From the NCBI RefSeq assembly GCF_016086655.4, contig NC_052133.2:50398383-50462382 (forward strand): a stretch of DNA of 64,000 nucleotides. The letters run 5' to 3'. The DNA is from Lepeophtheirus salmonis. Taxonomy: Eukaryota; Arthropoda; Copepoda; Siphonostomatoida; Caligidae. Made by a program: the position numbers and the translations under genes. Within the stretch, counting starts at the first letter, position 1. Every line of letters starts with the position of its first letter. Positions 1 through 11,079 of this stretch are shown here, one piece after another. The notes beneath the pieces are model-generated. The model searched no databases, had not been told where the DNA came from, and saw only the letters and a list, made by a program, of their open reading frames with translations.

Positions 1-179
1 TACAACCATAAGGAGTCAATAATCCTTTGGAGTAGAGTTGACATGCTTGTAATTTTTGAAGGTACTTTCAAAAATTAGAAAAAGAAAAACGGTTGTTGTC
101 TGTGCCCTTTCTTCTTTTTGTTCATTATTTAATAGGTGGACGTGCTGTTAGAATCTCCATTTTAATGAAGAATTTCCCC

Positions 180-870
180 CTATCTTTGGAGGCCACCCCT
201 CCTTACAGCCACCATGAAGATGAGCCATCTTCAATGTTGTCGTAGACTTCTCATAATATGAATAGTGAAGGGCCTGCCAGAGTTATTTTCTTCTCAGACG
301 CGAAGACCCCGTCTACAATCGCTGTAATGACCGTTGTGTCAGCTAAGGGGTACATCAATAAGGACCTTTGAATGGCGACCACCCCCAAACACCAAGTATA
401 ATTCAGAGCGCTAGCCCTTGTTGTCCCCAACGGCATTGTATCGTCCCTGATCTGGGTCCTAGAGGGTTACAGTATCAGAGCAGCCATGTATATCGACGTT
501 TTCAAGGCCAACCTGCTCTTCTGGGTCCGGGAAAATTTCCCTGGTGGTAACGTTGCCTTACAGCAAGATGGGGACCTTGCTCACACTGCAAAAATTACTC
601 AGAACTTCTTAGCTAACAAAATCGCTTTCTGGGATATGAGGATGTGGCCACCATACAGTTCGGATGTCAATCAGCTCTAATTTTCTTTCTGGACACACAG
701 AGAGAGGAGGGCATATAGCATCCGTCCCCCAAAGGCCATGAAGGCCTCCGTTGACGAGGAGTGGGATGTCATGTACTTGCAACTCTTCATTCGTTAGAGG
801 TGTGTCACCATTTGATTGTTAATGGCGGCTGAATACAATAAATTCATGGGACATTGGCTATGTATCAAAT
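180..870 (+). mobile_element. Tc1/mariner-superfamily transposase relic, DDE region
   Basis: Broken reading frames on the plus strand give a recognisable catalytic core. A VIFFSDAKT segment (first D) occurs near 280, LQQDGDLAHTAKITQNFLANK (second D) at 560-620, and MWPPYSSDVNQL (third acidic position) at 640-680. A tail with KAMKASVDEEW follows near 735-765. Stops and frameshifts, for instance after DVNQL, make it inactive. The N-terminal HTH part is absent or unrecognisable. Confidence 0.75.
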
Positions 871-1040
871 AAAGATTAATATAGATACTTTTTTAAATGT
901 ATAATTAAAGAATGGCTGGATATTTTCTTTTTTCTTTTCCAAATTGTAAGTTTCACCCGGTATAATATTTTTCCTGGAATAGGTAATGCTATTTTAAATT
1001 TTGAAGGTTCTCTTCCATATAGCAGTAATTCATTTTTTCC

Positions 1041-1138
1041 CTACAAAATCCTATAACAGGCAGGTGACATTAACAAGGGTCTTAATTCAGGAGTACCATA
1101 CGTCTCGCTCCCGCCTTTATTTCGCGCTCTTTTTTTTA
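1041..1138 (-). repeat. Dispersed repeat family C, copy 1
   Basis: Contains CGCTCCCGCCTTTATTTCGC, and on the other strand GGCGGGAGCGA followed about 30-50 bases later by a CCTGTTATAGGATTTTG block. The same blocks appear at 48,205-48,310 and 51,310-51,420. Nothing coding. Confidence 0.55.
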
Positions 1139-1800
1139 TTTAAAATCATGTCAACTGTACTTTGAAGATCCTATTATAGTGGATTTTGCAGTTATTTCTA
1201 TATTAATATATAATACTTATCTATAAAGGTTCTGATTAGTAAATTTTTATCAGATGTTTACATATTATTTCGACATGTAGGTATACATAGTCAATATATA
1301 TTCGATTGAGTCAGACTTATCACACAAAAGGATGAAGGAGGGGTAAATAACAAGGAAGTACAAACAATACAAAGATTCAATTAGATAATTTATAAATATT
1401 CAATCTTGTAGCAGAGATACAAATCCAAAAAGGATTAACTAATAAGAACGATTTTTTTATTCATTAAGGGCAGCTTTACCTATAACTTAAATTAAAATAC
1501 ATACATATATTATGAAATATACATATATATCTTATCTGATGCCTTGAAGAAGAAGAAAAACGAACAACAAGCATTGCTTAAAGTAATATGTGGTGAGTCA
1601 ACATAAAAACAGTCCTGAATAGAAATCAAGAAAAGAAGGAATGCTCAAGATTGTCTGTTCTTTTCCAAAGCTGTCATCGTTAGTATGGTATTTTTGAGGT
1701 TTGAACTTCCTTTTCTAATACATAGAATTATGGAAAAACCCGGATTCAACATTTGTGTACGTACATAAAAGACGGATAGTGGGTTTGTTGCAGAGTTATA

Positions 1801-1860
1801 AGGTAAGCCCTTGTTGGACTCTGATGTAGAACTAAGGATCGACATTGGAATAATTCTTTC
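1801..1860 (+). repeat. Dispersed repeat family A, terminal fragment
   Basis: GTAAGCCCTTGTTGGACTCT and AGGATCGACATTGGAATAAT match the left part of family A as seen at 7,226-7,470. Confidence 0.5.
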
Positions 1861-1942
1861 CTATTTCCATGTTTTTTTTTATCTCTCCTCCCCAAAGTTG
1901 TGGCTGGTTCAGTTTCAGCGGCTCTATCGGTCCCGCTATTAG

Positions 1943-2034
1943 TTCTTTCATTTCAACGGTCTTGCTTCTTTCATTTCAACGGTCTTGATTCTTTCATTTG
2001 AACGGTCTTGGTTCTTTCATTTGAACGGTTTTGG
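1943..2034 (+). repeat. 23-bp tandem repeat, four units
   Basis: Four head-to-tail units of TTCTTTCATTTSAACGGTCT plus TGG or similar, starting at 1,943, 1,966, 1,989 and 2,012. A C-to-G change is shared by units 3 and 4. Degenerate flanking units extend the tract by about 30 bases on each side. Confidence 0.85.
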
Positions 2035-2059
2035 TTCACCTTTATCAGTCTTGGTTGCG

Positions 2060-3470
2060 ATCATTGGTCTCGGTTCTTTTTATACAGGCTCAGTTTGGTA
2101 TCAGAAACTCAAAACAAGGGGCGTTGCTAGAAAATTCGTGCCCAGGAAATGATATTGGATAGAAACAAGGCTGCAGCTACCTTGTGCGCCGAGTGTGCAG
2201 TGCCCCAAGTTCCACAGGGGCCTCGAAAACTAAGGTTGCTTAAGACAATGATTTTCAAAGTGGGAGCCTTGAGGGAGCCTAGAAGTATAGGTGCAGGAAT
2301 ATGGAGAATTAATGATTGCTTTTTAGTCTACATATATATTGTACACTTGTTTTGTAAAAAGGGTTTCTAGCACTTGAATTTGAAAATATAAAGCGTCTTT
2401 AGAGTGTTTGTTCAAAGTTGTTTATTTTATTGCGGTAATGTCGTGTTTTATATTAACAACATTAAAATGGTATAGAATGACATTGATTTTATTTATTTAT
2501 TAATGCTGAGCATCAATTTTTTTTGTCCTTTTGTAATACTTTATTTCTGTTTTTTTTTTTTGTTTTTTTTTGCATTTCCGGATCCCACGTTTAATTAATT
2601 AATAAATAACTAAGTAATTGTATTCATATGATTAAGGTTTTTTACATAAAATTACAAATGTACTTTAATATTCATTTTTGAAAAGGTAATTAAAAATTAA
2701 TTATTATATTTGTCAGTTGAATGTACACTTTGCATTGTAATTGTTTTATTTGGCTCATAAATTAAAAGACTGATTAAGGGTCTTTAAACATATTTATCAA
2801 TTTTTATAATAGTTTTATTTATACTCGTTCTTATTTCTATAATAATAAAATTAATGTTGAATTTCTATTTGTCTGTATATAGGGAAATAAGTGACTGGCA
2901 CACTGAATAGATGTAAATCATATAAATATTTTGATTTAAAAAATAATGTTGTAGTCTTAATATTGAAATATTTGCAGGGCTGTGCGTTGAATGGACTGTA
3001 TTTTTTATTGTATTTGACCTGTGCTTCTGAAAAATAAAAAATAAATGGTATAAATGCATTTGAAATACTTGAATAATTAGGTTTTTACATAGAAAGCAAA
3101 AGAACAATCATGTACAAAATTATAAAGAGTTTGAAAAGACAATTATACTTTTGGTTTGAACATTTATTTAAGGAAAGGGTTTTTTTTTTTTTAAAAACCT
3201 TGAAATAGGTATACAATATGTACCTATGTACATAATTTGTAGCCTGTATAAGAAGGGAATAATGATAGGGGTAAAGTTGCATGTCATCTACTACTTAAGA
3301 AATTGTGTTAATTAAAATCAATAACAACCCCCCCGAAACAAATAAGAAGTGAGGACCTATGTATGATTCAAGTATCAACAGATAATTAATATGTAAATTT
3401 AATTATAAAGCTTCGAAGAAAAAAAATGAAGTGTTACCATTGATGTAACTGATTGCGTATTCAGGAAGGA
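2060..3470. other. AT-rich intergenic DNA; possible hAT-type end near 2,246
   Basis: Mostly AT-rich with homopolymer runs. Around 2,246-2,275 the sequence CAATGATTTTCAAAGTGGGA resembles hAT terminal repeats, but no partner end was found. The open frame at 2,149-2,370 is not recognised and I do not call it a gene. Confidence 0.3.
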
Positions 3471-4260
3471 CATCCCGGGATTATATTTTGATGGAGGGTT
3501 GAGTTTTGTTTTTTTTAAATTTGGAAATTAATTTTGCAATATTTTTTTTTTTTTTAAATATTCAAAAAATGCAGTCATTTTACAAACAATGTTTTATTTT
3601 TTTTGGAAAAAAAAATTTAAAAATCTAAGGAAATTCTCAAAAAATTAAATTTTTACAAAAAATAAATTCAAAAATCCAGAAATGTTCGCAAAAAATTATT
3701 TTATGGGAAACATATGTCAAAAATTATATTTTAAATATTAAATTCATTGAAGAAAAAATTCAAAAATGTATAGCTATTCTCAAAAACTTAATTTTTACAA
3801 AGGGAATTTAAAAATCCATCCATTTTACAAAAAAATTCTTTTTTGGGAAAATTTGTCAAAAGTTGAATTTAAAATATAAAATTGTTTGAAAAAAATTTCA
3901 CAAATGTATAGCTATTCTCAAAAAATTAATTTTTTACAAAAGAAAATTCAAAAATCCATCCAGTTTGCAAAGAAATTCTTTTTAGGAAAATATGTTAAAA
4001 ATTAAATTTGAAATATAAAATTGTTTGAAAAAAATTCAACTATTTAATTTTTTGAAAAAATATTTCCAAAATTAAGTTTAAAATATTAAATTTCAAAAAC
4101 TGAAAAATCCAATTAAATTTAAATAACATTATATTATTAAAAAAGAAATTCAAATATTAAAATTTCTCGTAAAAAGGAACAATGCCTTATTATTTTTTTT
4201 TTTTGGGGGTGGAGGGGGTACAGCCCCTTTAGCCCACCCTTGCGGACTTCCCTGGTAAAC
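3470..4260. repeat. Family G element: AT-rich body with GC-rich end
   Basis: A long body of degenerate AAAAATTCAAAAATCCATCC-like and ATTTTTGAAAAA-like motifs ends in a GC-rich tail with GGGGGTGGAGGGGGTACAGC followed by GCCCACCCTTGCGGAC. That matches the right end of the better-preserved family-G element at 4,953-5,624. The left end near 3,470 is only weakly recognisable. Confidence 0.5.
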
Positions 4261-4952
4261 CGAAAGTAAAGGAAATTTGGAGTCATGGTTATTTATATAG
4301 AGGGGGTCCCCGCCTACAGCAGTTTTCGGCAATGAGAAAAATATATGCATATATGAAATCTGCCTTTTTTAAGGGGATTTTTTTAGTACTAAAACCGTAA
4401 ATTAGGGAAAATTATTTTCCAAAGTCCACTCTTTACAATTTCTAGTGTAATTTGGACAATAAAAAAATTTATTCATCTTAAATTATTTAAAATAATATAG
4501 GCCAGACAAGATACTAGTAAAATTATTGTAAAATTTAATCTTAATCTGGTATTTATTTTATTTTTAATCTGGTCATGTCAATACTGTACAATTTAAATAA
4601 TCAGAACTTCACCAATATTTATTCAATAACCTTTTTAATTGGAAATTTGTATAAAAAGTGATAACCGAAATTATGTATCAGATCAAATAATTAAAGGAAC
4701 ACTCCACTTCGTTTCATATACAAGATTATACAATTCTATTATATGAATATATAGGAATTGTATGAAAAAACTCATCAACAAATACAGAACAAAAAGTGTA
4801 CCTCAATATAAAGTTTTTAATCAATTTATTATCATAATTGAAAAAACCTCAATCTGAGGTGAATATACTGCACAAAACGGGGAGTTTGAATAATTACAAA
4901 CACCGAGTTATGCTGAATGTCCGGTGTTTGAAACCGCATTGTGCTGGGACAA

Positions 4953-5624
4953 GGGCGTCCGCATGGGGTAGGTTGTAGGGGCCCAAGTTAAGGATTTTTT
5001 GCTTTATAATAGAAAATTGAAGAATAAAAAAAAAAAAAAAGTTTAATTTGATTTAATTTTTCCAATTTTTTTTTTCTCCAAAAAAATTGATTTTCAGTGA
5101 ATAGCAAAAGATTTTTGAAATTGAAGAAAAAATGGAAATTTTTTTTAATTTTGAGAATAGATATAGATTTTAATATTTTCTATATCGAAAAATTTAATTT
5201 TTCGTGAAGAACTATGGATTTTTGAAATTTTTTCAAATAATTTGAATTTAATTATTAATTTTTTGTGATCAACTATGGATTTTTGAAATTTTTTCCTAAG
5301 AATTTTATTTTAATTTTTAATTTTTTTTTTCAAAGAATTGATTTTGTCTATACAGCTGTGGATTTTTAAATTCTATTTTTTTTTTAAAGCTCTTTGAAAT
5401 TTTTATCCAAAATATTTAATATTTGCAATTTTGTATTAATAGCTGTGGATTTTTGAAAAAAGTTTAATATTAGAAATTTAGTTTTTGACATTATTTTCCA
5501 TAAAATATAATTTTTTAATTTTTTTACAGACAATTTTAATTTTTGGATTTTTTTTTGCAAAAAAAAAAAAATCTGAAACCAAGCCCCTTCCCAAAAAAAA
5601 AATATATACTCCTGCGGACGCCCC
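4953..5624. repeat. Family G element with both inverted ends
   Basis: Starts GGGCGTCCGCA and ends TGCGGACGCCC, an 11-bp perfect terminal inverted repeat, with GTAGGTTGTAGGGGCCCAAG inside the left end and AAGCCCCTTCCC inside the right. Between them are about 600 bp of AT-rich degenerate repeats of ATGGATTTTTGAAATTTTTT type. No coding capacity. It resembles a non-autonomous DNA element or foldback element. Confidence 0.65.
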
Positions 5625-5719
5625 CTGGGGTACAACCTGGATGTGGTTATTAACGCTCTGTTAGTGAATTGGGATATTATACACACCGAGATGTAAAAAA
5701 AGTCTTCTTATTCCTTTGA

Positions 5720-6185
5720 ATCTTCATTTATCCCCAAAAAACTTGCAGTTGCATGAATTAATTACGAAAAACCTGATTTTTGCTGAATCAAGACAAGACA
5801 GCTCAAACCCAACATAGGATATGTTTAAACACTATGTTTAGTATTTTTTTTATTTAATATGTCCTCCCACACAAGTATTAACAGCAAACAGATTGGCTTC
5901 TTTTGACGATGAAGTCCGCATCCATGACACGCACGGAGGGAATCCAACTTTAGATGAGAGGTGCAGTATACTTTCTTCTTTCAGAACCCCCAAACTGCAA
6001 TGTCTAGGGAGTTGAGGTCAAGGCTGGAGGTGGTCCACATGGAGAACTTCTTGATTTTGTAAGCAGCCGGGATGGAGATGTCAATGGTCCCTGCGGCATT
6101 ATAGGCACTGAAACAAGCGAAGAAGAATAAATTGTCATGTAAAACTCTTACAGCAGGAGTCCTAATCCTTTTGACCTCCATTACA
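5720..6185 (-). mobile_element. Tc1/mariner-type transposon relic, 3' part
   Basis: On the minus strand, MWTTSSLDLNSLDIAVWGF corresponds to the conserved WPPxSPDLNPLDxxVW region containing the third catalytic acidic residue. Downstream noncoding sequence aligns with the relic at 29,095-29,600 (for example ATTACGAAAAACCTGATTTT against ATTACGGAAAACGTGATTTT). So the two belong to one subfamily. Frames are broken. Confidence 0.65.
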
Positions 6186-6189
6186 CAAT

Positions 6190-7225
6190 TTTTCTTTAGC
6201 TCAGAAATGTAATCTTCCTTTTATTTGAGACCATTTTCAATTCCATTATTTAATAAGGGATTTCTAATGTACGTTTTTAAAGAAGTCCTACATTTATTTA
6301 TCTTCCATTAGGAACTACTGCTCTAAAGTCTAAGTTTAAATGAAAAGTTGTTTGTTTGTATTTTATCTATTTTTTAGCCGTTTTATTCAAAATCTAAGAT
6401 GTCATTTTTGCATAAATAAGATTTAAAGATCAAAATATGTATTTTTTATTTTTTTGCACATTGCACGCCTGTCTCAAATTTTGTCAATGAATAATCGTTA
6501 TTCATTTGTCTTTTTCCTTTCCGTCTGTATGTGTAAATCTTCCCATAATAATTATAATCAATAACTTTGTCTGATCAGTGCATGTCAATGATAACTATAT
6601 CAAACTGTAATTATTTGTTATTTATTCTATATAATGTAGTTTTTCAGCAGATATTAACCACTTTTGTGTCCATTTAAGATCATTTATAGTATATACAGTA
6701 TATTTCCTAATAAATTTGGGACGTGCCGGGTACTACTTAAGTTCTTAATAAAGCTTCCTTCATATTCATTTAATGCCTTACAAAATAATATATTTGATAA
6801 TGCTCATAGTAATATTTGAATTAAATGATAGTTATTTGTACTAAAAAATCTTATAAAATAATATTTTTTACAATTTTATTTTGTTTTGATCGATTAGAGG
6901 CGAAAAAAATAGGATAATAAGTTCAAAATACCTTATTCTTTTCATTGTAATAGTTAACTTTTATCAATTATATGAATACATCGATTGTACAAAATGTAAT
7001 AACAAATTTTAAATACATTTTAGCGTCTCGAATATATTAAAACTTAATTTTCTCATATTTGTTAGTCCTATTTTGACATCCAATAGTTCCCTTTTCCCCT
7101 TCATATAAATGAAAAAATAATTTATATTCTTATAAATTTGATGACATTCAAAACTTGATTATACATTCATAAGTGCCCATAAAAGACAAAGCGTAACCGT
7201 GAGGATTTATAGCAGATTTATAATT
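6190..7225. other. AT-rich intergenic DNA, nothing recognised
   Basis: No open frame with coding character, no RNA gene and no clear repeat end was seen; only short homopolymers and AT-rich stretches. Confidence 0.4.
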
Positions 7226-7470
7226 GTAAGTCCTTTTAGGTCTCAGAGTCGAATTGAGGATCGACATCGGAGTAATTCTGGCAAATACCTTACTCTATTT
7301 ACTTCTCACCTTCCTCTCTTGTCACAGATGATTGTAACTGATCTAAGGAAACTTCATGAACATTAAAGTATTTCTCCTCTCCAAAACATTCTTTAAATTA
7401 TCAGGGCTACCATATGGATTTTCGGTTTCTTTTTTTTAACAGCCCATTTTACACAGGATTTTCATCACTA
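7226..7470 (+). repeat. Dispersed repeat family A, full copy
   Basis: Shows the family blocks in order: GTAAGTCCTTTTAGGTCTCA, GAGGATCGACATCGGAGTAA, TTCCTCTCTTGTCACAGATG, CTCTCCAAAACATTCTTTAA and ATCAGGGCTACCATATGGAT. It aligns end to end with the reverse complement of 25,895-26,120. A further partial copy is at 7,855-7,975. Noncoding. Confidence 0.7.
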
Positions 7471-7854
7471 TTTATAGTATTACAATTATTCCATTTGATC
7501 TAAGAATCTTCTTTGAACAAGGATTTGCACATTGAGTTCAAGAAAATAATTTATCCCCAGCGTGTTGTCCATTAAGCTACGTCGTTCCAAATTTATTTCA
7601 AATAGCTATTTTAGTATATTGAGACACAATGTCTTACATTTAATATAGTTATGAACTGTAGTAGGTTTAGATGACTTATGAAATGTACTATCCGTATTAA
7701 TCTTAAGGAAGTACATATGTTATAAAAATTTTATACTATGTTAGTTTTAAATCGATTGTCCTTTAGATAAGAAAATATGAAACAGTCTATGTCAATGTAT
7801 ATAATATTGATATGGGATTAGTGATGGAATCATCTGTAAGACATCCTTCCTGGG

Positions 7855-7975
7855 TAAGTAGGCAACTGCAGATACAATGGGTCCCTCCAGCTAATTTAAT
7901 GAAATCTTATGACAGGTAAGCAACTCTCCCATAAAAGATTCTTCATATTGTCAGGATTACCATGTGAATTTTCGG
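7855..7975 (+). repeat. Dispersed repeat family A, partial copy
   Basis: CTCTCCCATAAAAGATTCTT, ATTGTCAGGATTACCATGTG and AATTTTCGGTTT match the right half of family A. A shorter piece of the same half occurs at 13,418-13,475. Confidence 0.55.
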
Positions 7976-8084
7976 TTTATTTATATGTATAATATATATA
8001 TATACTAGGGCTGGGACAGTGCGCTAAGCCCACAGATGAAAAAAAAAGAAGAAAAAATGGTATTTGGCAAAGTGTCCTAAAACC

Positions 8085-8345
8085 TTTCATATATCACACA
8101 ACCTCTCCTGCAAAAAGAAACGAGGGTAAAGACCCGAAATCATTTGGTTGTTTTTCCACGAAATATTTAATTATTGTTCAATAATTGTTGAGATTTTTTC
8201 ACAGCATAAAAGAGCTAATTATAATTACATCCGTAAACGTTGTCCAGACTACTAATTTGGAAGAAAAGAAATAGAAACATCGACAGTTGACAACAAATAC
8301 AGTGTATTTTTTTAGGTCAGCGAACACGTTGTTACTTTTATTTCG
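8085..8345 (+). repeat. Dispersed repeat family B, near-complete copy
   Basis: Blocks CACACAACCTCTCCTGCAAA, CCCGAAATCATTTGGTTG, AAACATCGACAGTTGACAAC and AGGTCAGCGAAC recur in family order. A second, partial copy follows at 8,400-8,570 in the same direction. Confidence 0.65.
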
Positions 8346-8399
8346 AGAAAAAAATTAAATTTTTTGTTAGTTGGCTAATTATGGATTAACTATTTTATA

Positions 8400-8570
8400 T
8401 TTTTGAGAATTGATAACAGCTGACCAATAGCTAATTATAATTCAACCAATCAACTTTCAGGACACTGATTAGGAGAAAAGAAGCGGAAACATCGACAGCT
8501 GACAACAAAATAGATAATATATTTCTGTGATAGCGAAGTATTATTGTTTGATAACAATTCCACTTATTAG
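8400..8570 (+). repeat. Dispersed repeat family B, 3' part
   Basis: Contains CAACCAATCAACTTTCAGGA, GAAACATCGACAGCTGACAA and a GATAGCGAAGTA end; the opposite terminus is missing. It lies in tandem with the copy just before it. Confidence 0.6.
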
Positions 8571-8871
8571 AAATAATTTAACAAAATTTATTAACTGCCA
8601 AATATAGTATTACTTTATTCTAGAACAATTTTATATTGTGAATTCACAAGTATAAAATATACAAAATTATTCGGATATGTTACAATTACTAAATGTTTGG
8701 GGAGGGTTCACACCCCAGTAGTGTACTCACAGTTACAATTAAAGGGAAGTTAATAAGGATTAAATACTCTATTTAAAATTCTTTTTTTTTCTGCTTATGA
8801 AATAAATTAATTGATTTATTCACCATTTATGTAGCAAAAAAATATTTATAATTTAAAGGAAAATTAATTAA

Positions 8872-8926
8872 TCCCATGCGGGGGCTCGAACCCTACCTAA
8901 AGCTCTACTAACTGACCTACACGACC
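8872..8926 (-). pseudogene. tRNA-like sequence lacking the anticodon arm
   Basis: The 55-nt minus-strand sequence begins GGTCGTGTAGGTCAGTTAGT, with an A-box-like D arm ending in GTAGAGC. After a short TTTAG link it runs into GTAGGGTTCGAGCCCCC, a good B box and T arm. About 20 nt that should form the anticodon arm are missing, and the acceptor stem pairs only partly. It could be a decayed tRNA gene or the head of a tRNA-derived SINE. It cannot function as a tRNA. Confidence 0.5.
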
Positions 8927-9002
8927 TTAGATAAAAATTAATTGAAGCTAAAAATAAATAAAGTTATCTCTAAAAATAGTTTATCGCCTTATTTTCCCTC
9001 AT

Positions 9003-9022
9003 TTTTTTTTTTTTTTTTTTTT
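9003..9022. repeat. Poly-T tract
   Basis: About 20 uninterrupted T residues. Similar long T or A runs lie near 57,608-57,634, 59,723-59,743 and 5,026-5,040. Confidence 0.8.
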
Positions 9023-9139
9023 AGACAAGTACATTCATTTTTCATTAATCACAAAAAACAAACAACATAATTACAAAAATATTAAAAAGTGATAATTTAC
9101 ATACAAAATGATGGATAGTTTCCTGAAAAACTTTTATTC

Positions 9140-9340
9140 TTTTTACATTTTGAAACGCTCTAACACAAAACTGGCTTCACGAAACACAAAATTGTAATAG
9201 ATTTTTTTTTTAAAGTTATGCTTAACCTTTTAACATATTTTTAGCTTTTTTTGATATAATCTATTAATGGTGAGATATATCTGACTAATGACATCTAGCG
9301 AAAAACGCTTGGAAATTTTTAATAACCAATATTTGAATCT
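9140..9340 (+). repeat. Dispersed repeat family E, copy 1
   Basis: CATTTTGAAACGCTCTAACA, GGCTTCACGAAACACAAAAT, GGTGAGATATATCTGACTAA and CGAAAAACGCTTGGAAATTT match 16,740-16,930 in the same order and direction. No coding potential. Confidence 0.65.
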
Positions 9341-10479
9341 CGTTCATATAATAACATGTGGCAATTAGCCAAAAATATTTTTGCCAAACAACAATTTGCC
9401 TCTAAATTGTTCTCCTCCCAAAAATTATCGAAAAAACTTGAAAAACTACATTAATTAATTATTTTTTTCGTATTATACTGCACCGAACTGCGTACCGTAA
9501 AAGGTGTACCGAAAGAAAGAAAAAAACTTAGCTGATGACATGTACGTGATTTGTATATGATAAAAAAATTATCAAGATGAATAAGAGGAAAGGATGAATC
9601 AATTGGCAGCATGAATTATAAAGGGAAAAGTACTTGGATCTTCAAAAATATATTATATGAATCTGGCCACCAAAGCTATTTAGATTTTTTACAATCCGTT
9701 TTTTCTACATAAATATAAACGGACATCCAGTATAATTTATTTTCAGCATATTCACATTCATTCGAAGTGAAAGACCGTATTTCTAAATTGACCATGCCTA
9801 AGATAGTGGACCCCCTCAGCGCTCATTAAGAAGCTCGGTGACAACAAAATTTGGATGTATGTGCCTAAAAGAAAGTATTTGCTGTGCAAGCTTTGCAACT
9901 TGAGCCAGAATTGTATCCTAGAACAGCATGCGTTCCTAGGACCGATCCAACACTAAGTATACCCTATATATTTAATAGAGTGGAAGTAGATGATTTGTAA
10001 TAATCATTCGCTTATGAATTATGTACTTTCATTGAAAATAAATGAAATATTAGGTAAATTATAAATCATCTACAAAATGATAAATCCGTACTTGCCAAAA
10101 AAGAAATTAGATTTAATAATTGCAGAAATAAAACTACTAAAATGACTACTTTTTTTTATTCTGTTTTTTTTTTTTTTTGCTTGGCAAATTAAAAGTATAG
10201 CAACATCATCTATCAAAATCAACTTTCATTTTTTTTTCAGTTAACAGCCATTATGGTTAAAGTACATCCTACAAGGTACATAGTTATAACAACATTTTAA
10301 TTATATGTTTATAATAATTTTATTCAAATACAGGGTTGATCTTATTTAGTAGTACATATTCTATTATTTTCAATCCGGAATTAAATTGGTGCAAGCTCAC
10401 GGAAGTGGACATCAAACAGAACAAAGCAAACTGAGACAGTTGGAAAGAAGAATTAAGATTCAAAATTTTCTCAAGGGCA

Positions 10480-11070
10480 ACAAAAAATTCTGGCAAAGTT
10501 TTGCCCTTTTCTAATGAAACAAATTTCACCATTGATGCCACTTTGAATAATCCGCTACATCACAACTGAACGTCCAGACAATGTCTCAGCTCCAGTAAGA
10601 CATGTCTTAAGAACAAAAAAATCTAGTGGCCAGCACAGAGCAAATCTGCCCTTCCAGTTTTGTGGAGAAGAAGGAGAGGCTCAATGCAAATGCTTACATC
10701 GAAATTTTGGATAAGATGGTGCTCATCAGGCCCGAGAAAAGTTCGGGGACAACTTTGTGTTCACTCTGAACGGAGCTCCGTGTCATTGCACAGCAAAGAT
10801 CCAGGTCTTCCTGAGATACAACTTTCTGGAATTTTGGTACCTCAGCATGTGGCCGCCCTCCTCTCCAGACCCAATCCCCTTGGAATACTCTGTCTAGATG
10901 CATTCAGAGGAGAGGGTGCGTAGTACTCTTCAAAGGAGTCCCTTTCTCTAGAAGCTTCCATAAACAAGGAGTGGGCCAAGCACGAGTCTGACTACACAGT
11001 CAAGGTATGTAAGGGATTTAGGCTTCTTATTGAGACAATACTTAGAGCTGAGGGCTCATTTATTGAATAA
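10480..11070 (+). mobile_element. Tc1/mariner-type transposase relic, DDE region
   Basis: Pieces in shifting frames: PFSNETNFTIDATLNN (position of the first catalytic D) near 10,510; LNANAYIEILDKMVL near 10,685; DNFVFTLNGAPCHCTAKIQ near 10,750-10,805, where the expected D of QQDGAPxH has become N; and MWPPSSPDPIPLEYSV near 10,850-10,895. Stops and frameshifts throughout. It covers roughly the C-terminal two thirds of a transposase. Confidence 0.75.
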
Positions 11071-11079
11071 AAATTGTGC

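Noticed and set aside
2149..2370. 73-codon open frame
   Set aside because: Overlaps a hAT-like end motif and resembles no protein.
5384..5686. 100-codon minus-strand open frame
   Set aside because: Low-complexity F/K/L-rich translation of the AT-rich family-G body.
7510..7594. Possible tRNA on the minus strand (GTAGCTTAATGGACAACACG with a later CAAATCC)
   Set aside because: The B-box-like block is weak and the arms do not pair; only a resemblance.
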